Below are positions 1 through 8,455 of a stretch of 64,000 bases of DNA, piece after piece (position 1 is the stretch's first letter; the number at the start of each line of letters is the position of its first letter). The notes under the pieces are model-generated. The model did no database searches, was not told where the DNA came from, and was given only the letters and a program-made list of their open reading frames with translations. The position numbers were made by a program, and so were the translations under genes. The stretch comes from Streptomyces marianii (GTDB lineage Bacteria; Actinomycetota; Actinomycetes; Streptomycetales; Streptomycetaceae), in NCBI RefSeq assembly GCF_005795905.1, contig NZ_VAWE01000002.1, forward strand, positions 248,001-312,000. Reading direction: 5' to 3'.

Positions 1-408
1 CCCGCCAAGCGGGCCGCCCTCGTCGACCACTGGCGCGACACCCGGCGTGCAGAACGCGACCGGCACGCGGAGTGGTGGGCCGACGACTGCCGCATGCCCG
101 CCAGCCGCGCCGTCGCCCGCGAGGTGGAAGCCGCCTTCGCCCAGCTGCAGCAGCCGACCGACCCGGCGCCGGCCGAACGTGAACTCGACCTCGACGACGA
201 CGGCCTGGTCGACCTCAAGCAGCTGACCCGCGACGAAGTCATCGAGCTGCGGGCCGCCGCGCTCAAGGACCCCGCCCTCGTACGCGCCACCGTCAACACC
301 TGCGGCGAAACCTACGCCCGCCGCCTGTACACGTCCGCCCTGGTCGACCAGGTCCAGCGCGTCGCTCGACTCGGACGCACCGTCGTCCACGGATGGAGGC
401 CAGCGTGA
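1..408 (+). CDS. Partial hypothetical protein (C-terminal 135 residues)
   Basis: The reading frame is open from the first base of the window, so the start lies outside it. The visible part is hydrophilic and mostly helical, with an acidic patch (DLDDDGLVDLKQL) followed by a basic C-terminus. No family is recognised. Its TGA overlaps the GTG of the DciA-like gene (GTGA), which suggests translational coupling and a shared role, perhaps in replication, but this is inference. Confidence refers to it being coding. Confidence 0.75.
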   Translation, partial: PAKRAALVDHWRDTRRAERDRHAEWWADDCRMPASRAVAREVEAAFAQLQQPTDPAPAERELDLDDDGLVDLKQLTRDEVIELRAAALKDPALVRATVNTCGETYARRLYTSALVDQVQRVARLGRTVVHGWRPA

Positions 409-1256
409 CCACCGACAAGCCCACCGGCGTCGACCTCGCCCGGGTCGCCCTGGCCGCCGCGAAAAAGGCCGCCAAGGAGCGCGGCGCCCACACTTCGGCC
501 AAGCGGACCGTCAAGCGTCGCCCTGCCACACGCGGAGACGGCCGCGAGCCCATGGGTCTCGGCAGCGCCCTGGCCCAGCTCGTCACCGAACGCGGCTGGG
601 AGGCCCCCGCGGCCGGCGGATCGGTCATCGACCGGTGGCACACCATCGTCACCCCCGACATCGCCGACAACCTGCGCGCCGTCGCCTACGACCCCCACAC
701 CGGCCGCCTCGACCTGCTCCCCGCCACCCAGGCCTGGGCGACCCAGGCCCGCCTGATCAGCGCCCAGCTCATCCGGCAGGCCAACTCCGCGGTCGGCACG
801 ACGACGGTCCGCCAGATTCGCGTACTTCCGGCCGGCTCACGCCGCACCCCCGCCGCAGAAGTACCCGCCGAGCCGGCAGCGCCCATCGCGCGCGGAGAGA
901 TCCGCACCCGGGAGACGGCCTCGGACGGCTACCGCCAAGCGCAGGCAGCGATCTCCCCCGTCCTGGCCGAACCGACCGGCGGACCTGTCCGCACCCGGGA
1001 CGACGGCTGCGACGGCTACCAGCAGGCCCGGGCCCTGATCAGGACCCTGCCCGCCACACCCGCCGAGCCGACACCCGTCCGCACGCGGGACGACGGCTGC
1101 GACGGCTACCGCAAGGCGCTCGCGAACATCGGCGCCCCCGTCCCCGACCTCGAACAGCCCAAGGCGCAGGCCCACACCCGGAAGTCAGCCGGATACCAGC
1201 TCGCCCGCCGCGCGCACCTGGAGGGCAAGAGCCGCAGCCGAGCCCGCACCACGTGA
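405..1256 (+). CDS. DciA-like (DUF721) protein with repeated C-terminal tail
   Basis: DciA proteins are ancestral bacterial replicative-helicase operators; in Streptomyces the chromosomal copy sits near recF/gyrB. Residues about 50-145 of this 283-aa protein fit the DUF721 fold: an LGSALAQL helix, a W-containing V-x-RW segment, then LLPATQAWATQARL and a VGTTTVRQIRV strand. The GTG at 405 is preferred over ATG 393 because GGAGG lies 5 nt upstream and it overlaps the previous stop. The C-terminal third is not typical of the family: it carries three copies, at 29-30 residue intervals, of RTRDDGCDGYxxAxxxI, plus a degenerate fourth. The N-terminus is Ala/Lys rich and basic. A plasmid-borne DciA could recruit host DnaB to this replicon; that is inference. 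Confidence 0.75.
   Translation: MTTDKPTGVDLARVALAAAKKAAKERGAHTSAKRTVKRRPATRGDGREPMGLGSALAQLVTERGWEAPAAGGSVIDRWHTIVTPDIADNLRAVAYDPHTGRLDLLPATQAWATQARLISAQLIRQANSAVGTTTVRQIRVLPAGSRRTPAAEVPAEPAAPIARGEIRTRETASDGYRQAQAAISPVLAEPTGGPVRTRDDGCDGYQQARALIRTLPATPAEPTPVRTRDDGCDGYRKALANIGAPVPDLEQPKAQAHTRKSAGYQLARRAHLEGKSRSRARTT
903..1130 (+). repeat. In-frame tandem repeats in the DciA-like tail
   Basis: Three in-frame units, at 903-953, 990-1040 and 1080-1130, encode RTRxxxxDGYxxAxxxI. Units two and three are almost identical at the DNA level, including the DDGCDGY codons, which indicates recent duplication of an 87-90 bp segment. Confidence 0.85.
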
Positions 1257-1305
1257 CCAGCCCTGCCACAAGCACCCGTACGACCGGACCGAAAGCAGCC
1301 CATCC

Positions 1306-1476
1306 ATGAAGTCACCCCTCGCCGAGCAGCCCTCCGCGGACACGACCGACACGGACCTGCTCGCGCGACAGACCGCCTCGACCATCACCGACCCCCAGCT
1401 CGAAGCCCTCTACGCCCAGCGCGACGCACTGCTGAGGCTGCTGGCCGTCTCCCTCATCGCCGGAGCAGAGGCATGA
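1306..1476 (+). CDS. Hypothetical 56-aa protein
   Basis: A small open frame starting at ATG 1306 and overlapping the WhiB-like gene by ATGA. The product is acidic at the N-terminus and then helical (LEALYAQRDALLRLLAVSLI), the sort of short helical hairpin seen in small plasmid proteins. No family is recognised. Overlap with the next start and actinobacterial codon use support it as coding. Confidence 0.6.
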   Translation: MKSPLAEQPSADTTDTDLLARQTASTITDPQLEALYAQRDALLRLLAVSLIAGAEA

Positions 1477-1883
1477 ACACCACGACCGACGCGCCGACTC
1501 CGCTTCCCTGCTCCGGAGCCGATCCCGACATCTTCCACAACGAAGCCCGAACCGCCCGGGCCAGGAAGCTGTGCGCGGCCTGCCCCCTCACCAACCCTTG
1601 CCGTGAACAGGCCCGGATCGACCGGGAGTGGGGCACCTGGGGCGGCGAGACCAGCTCCGAACGCGCAGCCGCGGGATACCCGCCGGCCGGCTGGCGCGGC
1701 CGCGGGCACAAGGTCCGCCTCAAGCCCTGCGGAACCCTCGCCGCCTACCGCCGTCACCTGCGGGCCAAGCAGAAACCCTGTCCGCCCTGCACGGCCGCCG
1801 AGTACCGCCGCCGCGCCGAACGCGACTCCCGACCCCGCAGGCACAGAACCACAGCCACGACCAGGACAAGGAGCGCGGCATGA
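1473..1883 (+). CDS. WhiB-family (Wbl) iron-sulfur regulator
   Basis: Wbl proteins are actinobacterial [4Fe-4S] regulators that work with the primary sigma factor. The four cluster ligands are visible as C13, C34, C37 and C43 (CAACPLTNPC), followed by the diagnostic GTWGG turn and a basic tail rich in Arg. The tail has two more Cys pairs (LKPCG and KPCPPC), which is unusual. Length (136 aa) is normal for the family. It overlaps its neighbours at both ends (ATGA), so it is probably translated as part of a 1306-2071 unit. Plasmid and phage Wbl proteins are common; the target is unknown. Confidence 0.88.
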   Translation: MNTTTDAPTPLPCSGADPDIFHNEARTARARKLCAACPLTNPCREQARIDREWGTWGGETSSERAAAGYPPAGWRGRGHKVRLKPCGTLAAYRRHLRAKQKPCPPCTAAEYRRRAERDSRPRRHRTTATTRTRSAA

Positions 1884-2071
1884 CCGGACCGAGCAGCACC
1901 CCGCGAGGCGACCACGTGGCAACCCCCGGAGCCCGCTGGGAGACCGTGCTGACCTCGGCGGAGACCATCGTCGCTGACGACACCTGGGACGACGACCTGC
2001 CAACCGCGAACCGGGCCGCCCGCCGAGCCGCAGCACGCCCGCGCCGCGGACAGCGCAAAGCCCGCAAGTGA
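1880..2071 (+). CDS. Hypothetical 63-aa protein
   Basis: It starts at ATG 1880 inside the stop of the WhiB-like gene. The first two thirds are acidic (WETVLTSAETIVADDTWDDD) and the end is very basic (ARRAAARPRRGQRKARK), giving a dipolar protein that could bind nucleic acid. No family is recognised. Confidence 0.55.
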   Translation: MTGPSSTPRGDHVATPGARWETVLTSAETIVADDTWDDDLPTANRAARRAAARPRRGQRKARK

Positions 2072-2175
2072 CCCGCCAGTAGCGGCCGGCGGGCTCTATC
2101 CACAGGCACCGGGCACCAACCTTTCCCTGCCTCCGCCCGCCCCGGGCGCGCCCTCAACAGACAAGGAGCAGCGGA

Positions 2176-2709
2176 TTGTTCACCCCGGGAACCATCACGC
2201 CCGCCCCGCCGGAACACACCCCGCCCGCCCCCCATCCCTTCACCACCCGCCGGGCACGCCTGGAAGACCTGGACCGTGTCAACGCACTGCACCGCCGCTG
2301 CTCACTCGAATCCCGCTACGCCCGGTACGCCACCGCGCGCCGCGAGCTGAAGGCCACCGAGTTCGCCCGGCTCGTACACCCCGCGGCCGGCACCAGCTGG
2401 CTCACCACCCCGCAGGACGACCCCGACACCGCCGTCGCCGTCACACACCTGCTGAAAACAAGAACCGCCGGCACATTCGAACTCGCGATCCTGATCGGCG
2501 ACCCCTGGCAAGGCCGCGGCCTGGGAAGCGAGCTCACCGCCCACGCCCTCGCCGCCGCCGCAGACGACCCTGACTGCCGCACCGTCACCGCACTGTTCGG
2601 CGCCGGAAACCGGCGAGCCCTCGCCATCCTGCGCCGCCGCCGCATCCCCGTCCCCGCCGCCCGCGCCGGCCTCATCGACGTCGTCCTTCCCCCGCCCGAG
2701 AGGAGCTGA
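2176..2709 (+). CDS. GNAT-family N-acetyltransferase
   Basis: An acetyl-CoA-dependent acyltransferase of unknown substrate. The acetyl-CoA binding loop is seen at residues 112-117 (QGRGLG), preceded by the beta strand FELAILIGDPW and followed by a helix and an N-R-A segment (GAGNRRALAILRRR). The start is TTG 2176 with AAGGAG 7 nt upstream. Its stop lies 2 bp before the next start, so it is probably co-transcribed with the hydrolase. Confidence 0.85.
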   Translation: MFTPGTITPAPPEHTPPAPHPFTTRRARLEDLDRVNALHRRCSLESRYARYATARRELKATEFARLVHPAAGTSWLTTPQDDPDTAVAVTHLLKTRTAGTFELAILIGDPWQGRGLGSELTAHALAAAADDPDCRTVTALFGAGNRRALAILRRRRIPVPAARAGLIDVVLPPPERS

Positions 2710-2711
2710 CC

Positions 2712-3617
2712 ATGCCCCCGCTGCCCACACCCCACTCCACGCTCCAGCGGCCCGACGGCGCCCGACTCGCCCTCTACATCGACGGCCCCAGCGATCCCGA
2801 CCTCGTGCTCATCCTGGCCCACGGATGGCAAGCCGCCGCCTCCGTGTGGAACGAACACGTCCGCCACCTCCCCCGCGCGCGCACCCGCATCGTCCGCTAC
2901 GACCAGCGCGGGCACGGCAACTCCACCGCAGGCCGAGCCCGGCCCTCGATCCCGCTGCTCGCCGACGACCTCAAGGCCGTCATCACCGCCACCGCCCCCG
3001 GGCGCCTGCCCGTTCTGCTGACCGGGCACTCCATGGGCGGCATGGCCTGCCTCGCCTTCGCAGCCCAGCACCCCCACCTCATCGGGGACAAGGTCACCGC
3101 CGCCCTCCTCGCCGCCACCACGAGCGGAGGACTGGACCTCTGGGGCCCCCAGTACCCGCCACTGAAGCGCCTGATCGGACTCTCACGCCACGCGATGGCG
3201 GCCCTCTGCATCCGCGCCCCGCTCCCAGCTCACCGCATCCGCGAACTCGTCCGGCCCCGCCCGTACGCGCAGCCGCCGATCGAGGAGGCCGCACGCTGGT
3301 TCAAGGCCCTCATGCGGCACGATGTCGCCGAACAACTGGACGCCCTCGGTCGGATCCCGGTCCACATCCTCGTCGGCGAGAACGACCAGACCATCCCTCC
3401 GATCCACGCACTACGCCTTGCTGCTCAGATTCCCACCGCCCGGCTCCACGTCATCCCCGGCGGCGGACACCGACTGCCCACCCAGCACCCTGACGAGTTC
3501 CTCGCCGCCCTCGAACGAGCCTGCGCCGACGCGCTCCCGCCCGCCGGCCGGTGGAACCGTCCGCTCAGCCGCCGTGATCGAGGACGGACACGGCCGAAGG
3601 ACCACAGCCCGCGATGA
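2712..3617 (+). CDS. Alpha/beta-fold hydrolase
   Basis: Serine hydrolase of 301 aa. The nucleophile elbow GHSMGG puts Ser at 107. The acid is probably D225 (VGENDQTIP) and the base H253 (GGGHRLP). An HGW oxyanion motif lies at 37-39 and YDQRGHG, typical of epoxide-hydrolase/esterase-like members, at 63-69. The substrate cannot be told from sequence. It starts directly after the GNAT gene, suggesting one transcript. Confidence 0.85.
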   Translation: MPPLPTPHSTLQRPDGARLALYIDGPSDPDLVLILAHGWQAAASVWNEHVRHLPRARTRIVRYDQRGHGNSTAGRARPSIPLLADDLKAVITATAPGRLPVLLTGHSMGGMACLAFAAQHPHLIGDKVTAALLAATTSGGLDLWGPQYPPLKRLIGLSRHAMAALCIRAPLPAHRIRELVRPRPYAQPPIEEAARWFKALMRHDVAEQLDALGRIPVHILVGENDQTIPPIHALRLAAQIPTARLHVIPGGGHRLPTQHPDEFLAALERACADALPPAGRWNRPLSRRDRGRTRPKDHSPR

Positions 3618-3827
3618 CCAACACGACTTGGCACGGCCGGGCCGACGCCGGCTGAGGCGCTCCACGGTGTGGCGCGACCGGCAGACCCGTGCAGCGCACG
3701 AGACCTCGCTCCCAGCTCACCGCGTCAAACCAGCCGCGCCGCCCGGGACAAGGTGACTGCTCTCGTGCCCACGACGCGTCAGCGGCTCCTCTACCCTGGC
3801 GGCCGGAGCGAGGAGGAATGACCGGAC

Positions 3828-4724
3828 ATGAAGCGTGCGCGAGCGGTCGAGCTGGTCGAGGCGATGCTTCGTCGACTCGACGACGATCATGACTGGCCGC
3901 TGAGCCTGGTGCAGCAGGTCTGGCTCTTCGGGAGCTTCGCCCGAGGCGCCGTCGAGCCACACGACGTCGATATCGCCATCCGATTCGAGCGCGACGAGCG
4001 GATGACCGAGGTCGTCGTGCGAACCTTGGTAGCCGGCCGGGGAGATCCGCACGCGCCCCTCCGCCGCGCACTCGCAGGCACCTCCCGCGGGTTGCAGTTC
4101 CAGTTCGATGACTACACGCGTGAGCAACTCGAGGCCGAGGGCACAACGATGCTGCCGCTGTGGCAGAGGGGCGACACACTCGCCCAGGCCCTCGCCGTGC
4201 TGCACGGCATCCCCGAGGACCCGAACGCCGGCCGAGCCGAGCGCCACGACATGATCGACGCCTTCGAGGGCATCGACCGCTACGTCCCTCGCCCCGTACG
4301 CGCGCAGCTGATCTCGTGGCAGCAGCAGGGAGCCATCGTCATCTCCCGCATCGCGCTGCCCGACGCTCCGGGAGAAACCGACCTGCTGGCGACCCCCGGT
4401 ATGAAGTGGGCCTTCCGCCGGTGGCAGGACGACAGCCCGCTGCGGCGTGCCGCCCTGGCGGGCTTGACCTATCTGCAGGAGCGCGGCGCCGAACTCGACG
4501 ACATCGACCTGGCCGGCCAGCGGCTGCCCACTGCGCGACGCCGCGCCGGCCACCGCAGCGAACCACGCTGGTGGATCAGCTGGAAGTGGCAGGGCTACTC
4601 GGGCATCCCGTACTGCGTCACCAGCGGGGACGGCTGGCTGGAGGTAGTCCAGCCCACCCGAACCCGCCCGCTGACCGCCCTGCTCATCCAGCCCGGGCCG
4701 AAGGCCCGCGACTTCCGCGGCTGA
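3828..4724 (+). CDS. Nucleotidyltransferase-fold (Pol-beta-like, MNT type) protein
   Basis: The N-terminal 90 residues match the minimal nucleotidyltransferase fold: GSFARG at 35-40 followed by DVDIAI with D46 and D48 as metal ligands. This pattern is shared by MNT antitoxins, aminoglycoside adenylyltransferases and tRNA nucleotidyltransferases. The remaining 200 residues are unassigned and Trp-rich (WWISWKWQGYSG). No HEPN partner is seen next to it, so an MNT-HEPN pair is not supported. The AGGAGG upstream is nearer to an out-of-frame ATG at 3818; ATG 3828 is kept because it opens the domain. Confidence 0.7.
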   Translation: MKRARAVELVEAMLRRLDDDHDWPLSLVQQVWLFGSFARGAVEPHDVDIAIRFERDERMTEVVVRTLVAGRGDPHAPLRRALAGTSRGLQFQFDDYTREQLEAEGTTMLPLWQRGDTLAQALAVLHGIPEDPNAGRAERHDMIDAFEGIDRYVPRPVRAQLISWQQQGAIVISRIALPDAPGETDLLATPGMKWAFRRWQDDSPLRRAALAGLTYLQERGAELDDIDLAGQRLPTARRRAGHRSEPRWWISWKWQGYSGIPYCVTSGDGWLEVVQPTRTRPLTALLIQPGPKARDFRG

Positions 4725-4918
4725 GGAACAGGCCCGCCAACTGAAACCGAAGGCCTCTGCGTGGCGACGGTGGACAGGCCAGGTCCGGAGAGTGCCTCAC
4801 CAAGTCGTGCGCCGGGCTGAGCGTTCTCGGCCACGCACGACCGGAACTGTCGCTCTCCGGAAACCTCCTCGGGTGAAAGGACGGAACGCACCGTCGTGCC
4901 CCCGCCGACAACGGCAGG

Positions 4919-5290
4919 ATGGGAGACACCCGCACCTCAACGGATGGGAGCCAGCCGGTGCCGTGGGACGACCTCAAGCTGACGGACCAGAGCCGCCGAC
5001 GCCGATCGGTGGCCGACGCCCTCCGCGACTACTACGGAGGTGAGGGTGCAACCGTGGTGGCCGTCGACGCGAGCCTGGCGAAAGGGCGCGCCTACCTGGC
5101 GGTCCAGGACAAGGACGGCACGGTCCGGCCGCTGTACCTGTGGCTCGCCCCCGCAGAGGAGTTCGGAGGCGACGGCTCCGACGACCCGGAGATGGGGCCG
5201 TACATGATGCAGAAGGTTATCCCCGTCGGGGAGTCTCCCCGGCGCTGGCCGCGAGCGGTAGCGCAGGCTCTGACGACCTGGGCGCCGTGA
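4919..5290 (+). CDS. Hypothetical 123-aa protein
   Basis: Unrecognised. Residues about 38-75 form a predicted beta-rich core (GATVVAVDASLAKGRAYLAV, then GTVRPLYLWLAP), and the N-terminus is polar. It converges on the lexA-like gene. No partner overlaps it, and neither strand has an obvious promoter in the 194 bp before it. Confidence 0.5.
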   Translation: MGDTRTSTDGSQPVPWDDLKLTDQSRRRRSVADALRDYYGGEGATVVAVDASLAKGRAYLAVQDKDGTVRPLYLWLAPAEEFGGDGSDDPEMGPYMMQKVIPVGESPRRWPRAVAQALTTWAP

Positions 5291-5396
5291 TCGAGGGGTG
5301 TGCGGGAGTTCGCCCGCCGGGGCCCGCGGCCGTGGACTCCCACACGGCTACCGGTGTGGCGCCCCAGTGTCGCAGACGCCGTACCGGCCGCTCGGC

Positions 5397-6110
5397 TCAG
5401 AGGCTGCGCAGCACCGCGACGACCTTGCCGAGGATGGCGGCGCCGTTGCCGTTGATGGGCTCGTAGCTCTTGTTGTCCGCCACCAGCCACGTGTCGGCAC
5501 CGTCGCGCTTGAGGCGCTTCACCGTAGCCTCGCCGTCGAGCATGGCGGCCACGATGGCCCCTTGCTCCGCAGTCTGTTGTGCCCGCACGACGACCAGATC
5601 ACCGTCGAGGATGCTGCCGTCACCTGACATGGAGTCCCCGACCACGGTGAGGACGAAGAGGTCGCCGGATCCCACCAGCTGGCGCGGGAGTGTCAGCACG
5701 TCGTCGACGTGCTGCTCGGCGGTGATCGGGGTGCCGGCGGCGATTCGGCCCACGAGCGGGGCTTCGACGGCCGCAGCCGGGCTCTGGGCCCTCTGCGCCA
5801 GCCCTTCGACGGTCTCGTCGTTCGAGTCGGGCTCCGGCTTCCGGGCCAGGGCGTAGGACCGCGGCCGGTGCGGGTCTCGCCGGAGGCATCCCTTTTTCTC
5901 CAGGACGGTCAGCTGGTGAGCTACCGACGACGTACTCGAAAGGCCCACCGCCTGTCCTATCTCGCGCATCGACGGCGGATAGCCGCGCTGATTCACCGAC
6001 TCGGTGATGAAGTCGAGCACCCTTCGTTGCCGCTCAGTGAGCCCATCTGCGCCGGTTCGGATACCGGGCGGACGCCCGGTCCGCCGGCCGGTACTGGTGA
6101 TGCCCTGCAT
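5397..6110 (-). CDS. lexA: LexA-family SOS repressor
   Basis: A self-cleaving repressor of DNA-damage genes. The N-terminal winged helix (LTERQRRVLDFITE, then SMREIGQAVGLSSTSSV) is followed by the S24 peptidase domain with cleavage site A125-G126 (RIAAGTP), nucleophile S160 (VGDSM) and general base K198 (ATVKRL), so autoproteolysis should be intact. ATG 6110 is chosen (237 aa): GAGGGGG lies 5 nt upstream, whereas the longer reading adds a basic tail without an SD. The sequence after Ser (GDSMSGDGSI) is unlike the usual chromosomal form and suggests a plasmid paralogue. Confidence 0.9.
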   Translation of the reverse strand: MQGITSTGRRTGRPPGIRTGADGLTERQRRVLDFITESVNQRGYPPSMREIGQAVGLSSTSSVAHQLTVLEKKGCLRRDPHRPRSYALARKPEPDSNDETVEGLAQRAQSPAAAVEAPLVGRIAAGTPITAEQHVDDVLTLPRQLVGSGDLFVLTVVGDSMSGDGSILDGDLVVVRAQQTAEQGAIVAAMLDGEATVKRLKRDGADTWLVADNKSYEPINGNGAAILGKVVAVLRSL

Positions 6111-6165
6111 GCGGCCCCCTCGTTCGCGTTTTCCGAGCAAACCGTATCCCGGCACACCAGAAAAG

Positions 6166-6182
6166 CGAACTGGTAATCGAAC
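6166..6182. promoter_or_regulatory. Directly repeated CGAAC half-sites upstream of lexA
   Basis: CGAAC occurs at 6166-6170 and 6178-6182, one helical turn apart, in the region upstream of the LexA gene. The actinobacterial SOS box is a palindrome of CGAAC and GTTCG; here the half-sites are direct repeats, so an autoregulatory site is only suggested. Confidence 0.3.
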
Positions 6183-6568
6183 CCGGCGGATGGCCTTGAG
6201 GGCTGGCGCAAGACCGGGAGCGGGGGACGTTCGGGCTGGTTGCCGTCACGGCGGCGTGACGGATCTCTGACCCAAGACGCCCCACCGCGCACGCCTCCCG
6301 TGAGGTCGGCAGGTGCTTCCCCAGCGTCATTTCCAGTCCCGTTCCTCCTGTCTGAGTTGCGGCAGATTGTCCAGCAGGCTCGCGGGACGCCCTCGCTTCT
6401 TCTTGTCGTCCTCGGGGTCTGAAATCGGCGGAACTTATCCACAGGCGCATTCTCTTAGCTTTTCAGGAGCTCGCTTTCCATGACGTTCGCCGGGCACAGA
6501 AATCCGCCCCGTTCCCGAAATTGGAAGGCGTGCGCCAGAAATGCTGTCCACGGCTCAGGAGACGACGA

Positions 6569-6943
6569 ATGCAGACCAAACTCGCACGGCGCGCAGGTAT
6601 CGCGCTTGCAGCTGTCGCCATGGGCGCCACCGCCACCCTGGCGTCCGCGCCGACCGCGCTCGCCAGTACCCCCGCGCAGGCCCCGACCGCTCTCGCCGCG
6701 AAGAACACCTGCCCCACCTGGACCGTGTACGGCAAGGGCGTCAACTTCCGCAGCGGGCCGTCCACCGGCTACCGCGCGATCGGCCAGCTGTACACCGGCG
6801 ACTCCGGCACCAAGGTGGCCAGCAGCGGTTCCTGGATCAAGATCCGGCTCGACCACAGGTCCAAGACGGGCCTGAGGGCGGGCACGACCGGCTGGGTCTA
6901 CAAGACCTACATCCACCAGTGCGTCTACATGCAGCTCAACTGA
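6569..6943 (+). CDS. Secreted bacterial SH3-domain protein
   Basis: A 124-aa exported protein. A signal peptide occupies about residues 1-32 (positively charged start, hydrophobic IALAAVAMGATATLA, cleavage near ALAS). The mature part is a single SH3b domain: VNFRSGPSTGYRAIGQL is the classic start, and TTGWVYKTYI is the final strand. Two cysteines, in NTCPTW and IHQCVY, could form a disulfide. ATG 6569 follows CAGGAG. Such proteins bind cell wall or act as small extracellular ligands. Confidence 0.85.
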   Translation: MQTKLARRAGIALAAVAMGATATLASAPTALASTPAQAPTALAAKNTCPTWTVYGKGVNFRSGPSTGYRAIGQLYTGDSGTKVASSGSWIKIRLDHRSKTGLRAGTTGWVYKTYIHQCVYMQLN

Positions 6944-6990
6944 CCTACCCCACACCGGCGTACGGCTCCGCTCCGTCGCGCCCGTGATCT

Positions 6991-7020
6991 CCCGGCCGGG
7001 CGCCCCCCTGCCCGGCCGGG
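6991..7020 (+). terminator. Strong hairpin terminator after the SH3 gene
   Basis: A perfect 11-bp GC stem (6991-7001 with 7010-7020) and an 8-nt C-rich loop lie 48 bp after the stop codon. Confidence 0.7.
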
Positions 7021-7098
7021 CCCGGCCGAGGACCGCCCTTCACGTCCCGAAGCGGCGCCCAGGTCAGCCCCCTCCGAAGCTGACCCGTCCCGGCCCCA

Positions 7099-7131
7099 GG
7101 GGGTGCCGCCCCAGCGCCTGGCGGCACCCCC
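7099..7131. terminator. Second hairpin before the MFS gene
   Basis: A perfect 12-bp stem (7099-7110 with 7120-7131) and a 9-nt loop. It forms a tandem terminator with the hairpin at 6991 and insulates the MFS gene. Confidence 0.65.
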
Positions 7132-7188
7132 GCCCCCTCGCTTCTGCTCGGCGCCGCCCGACAGCGCCGCACCCCAGCTGGAGTCTGT

Positions 7189-8439
7189 GTGTCCACCACT
7201 GCCACGCCAGCCGCCGGACCGGACAAGGCCGGGACCAGAGCCACACGCCGATGGCCGACGGCGATCTGGACGCTCATGGTCGGCACCTTCCTCGTCCGAG
7301 GACTCGGGTTCACCTACCCCTTCCTCCCGTACCATCTCGACCACCTGAGCCTGACCACCCGCACCGTCAGCACCGTCCTCGCCGCATTCGGTGCCGGCTG
7401 GCTCCTGGGCTCCATCCTGTGGGGCTGGCTCGCCGACAAAATCGGCCACCGCACGACGCTCATCACGGCCATGCTGCTCGCCACGGTCGCACTTCCCTTG
7501 CTCGCACAGGCGAGCGCCGTCCCCGCGCTGACAGCCGCCGCCTTCACCACCGGCATCGTCTACGACGCCGTCCGCCCCGTGTTCACCGCCGCGATCGCCG
7601 ACACCTTCCCCGACGACGCCACCCGCGCCTCCGCGAACGCATGGCGGAACTTCTCCGTCAACGTCGGCGCGGCCGTCGCAGGCACGGCCGGAGGCATGCT
7701 CGCCGCGCCTCTCGGCATCCCCAACCTGATCCGCGTCAACGCCGCCGCCTGCGCCCTGCTCGCCCTCCTCGTGTGGCACTGCCTACCCCACCAGGAACGT
7801 CAGCTCCACAGCACCCGCGAAGCCCGGAGTAACTGCCGCACCGCGCTGTCCGACCGCGGACTGTGGCTCCTCATCCTGGCCAGCCTGTGCGCCCTCACCT
7901 GCGTCGCCAGCCTGTTCTCCTCCATGCCGATGCTCATGGCCCGAGACGGCCTCACGGCAGCCGACTACGGCTGGACCCAGACCGCGAACGCCGCAGCGGT
8001 CCTGCTGCTCTCGCCGCTCCTCAACCGGTGGCTCAAGCGCCAGGCCGAGACCGGCACTCCGATGACCGGCCTCTTCGCGGCGAGCTCCGTCACCTTGGGC
8101 ACGAGCATGGGCGCCGCCGGATTCGCCTCCACCACCCTCGGCTACTCCGCGGCCGCCGCCTTCGCCGTCCCCGGCGAGATCGTCGTGTTCGTCGCCGCCG
8201 CCGACCTCCTCAACCGCCTGTCACCGCCTACCGCCCGCGGACTGTACGCAGGCATATGGGGCACCACGCTGGCCGGCGCGGTCATCATCGCCCCCGCCCT
8301 GGCCGGGTGGGCGCTCACCCATGGCGGCGACCAACTGGCCGCCGCCACCACCTTCACCGTCGGACTGCTCGGCGCCGCCCTGTCCTGGCCCCTCGCCACC
8401 CTCGTACGCCGTGCCCACCCCACCCCCGCCACCCACTGA
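7189..8439 (+). CDS. MFS transporter
   Basis: A 416-aa major facilitator superfamily permease with about 12 hydrophobic segments. MFS motif A between helices 2 and 3 is clear (GWLADKIGHRTT), and a GIVYDAVRPVF segment lies in the following helices. This layout is usual for drug or metabolite exporters. GTG 7189 has CTGGAG just upstream. It is followed after 16 bp by the EIIC gene. Confidence 0.85.
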   Translation: MSTTATPAAGPDKAGTRATRRWPTAIWTLMVGTFLVRGLGFTYPFLPYHLDHLSLTTRTVSTVLAAFGAGWLLGSILWGWLADKIGHRTTLITAMLLATVALPLLAQASAVPALTAAAFTTGIVYDAVRPVFTAAIADTFPDDATRASANAWRNFSVNVGAAVAGTAGGMLAAPLGIPNLIRVNAAACALLALLVWHCLPHQERQLHSTREARSNCRTALSDRGLWLLILASLCALTCVASLFSSMPMLMARDGLTAADYGWTQTANAAAVLLLSPLLNRWLKRQAETGTPMTGLFAASSVTLGTSMGAAGFASTTLGYSAAAAFAVPGEIVVFVAAADLLNRLSPPTARGLYAGIWGTTLAGAVIIAPALAGWALTHGGDQLAAATTFTVGLLGAALSWPLATLVRRAHPTPATH

Positions 8440-8455
8440 CCGGAAGCCGCTCGTC

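Noticed and set aside
3828..4724. MNT-HEPN toxin-antitoxin pair
   Set aside because: The nucleotidyltransferase motif is clear but no HEPN protein is adjacent.
6446..6470. Possible shared-type element upstream of the SH3 gene (CTCTTAGCTTTTC)
   Set aside because: It has only half of the element and no TACATT-like -10 at the right distance.
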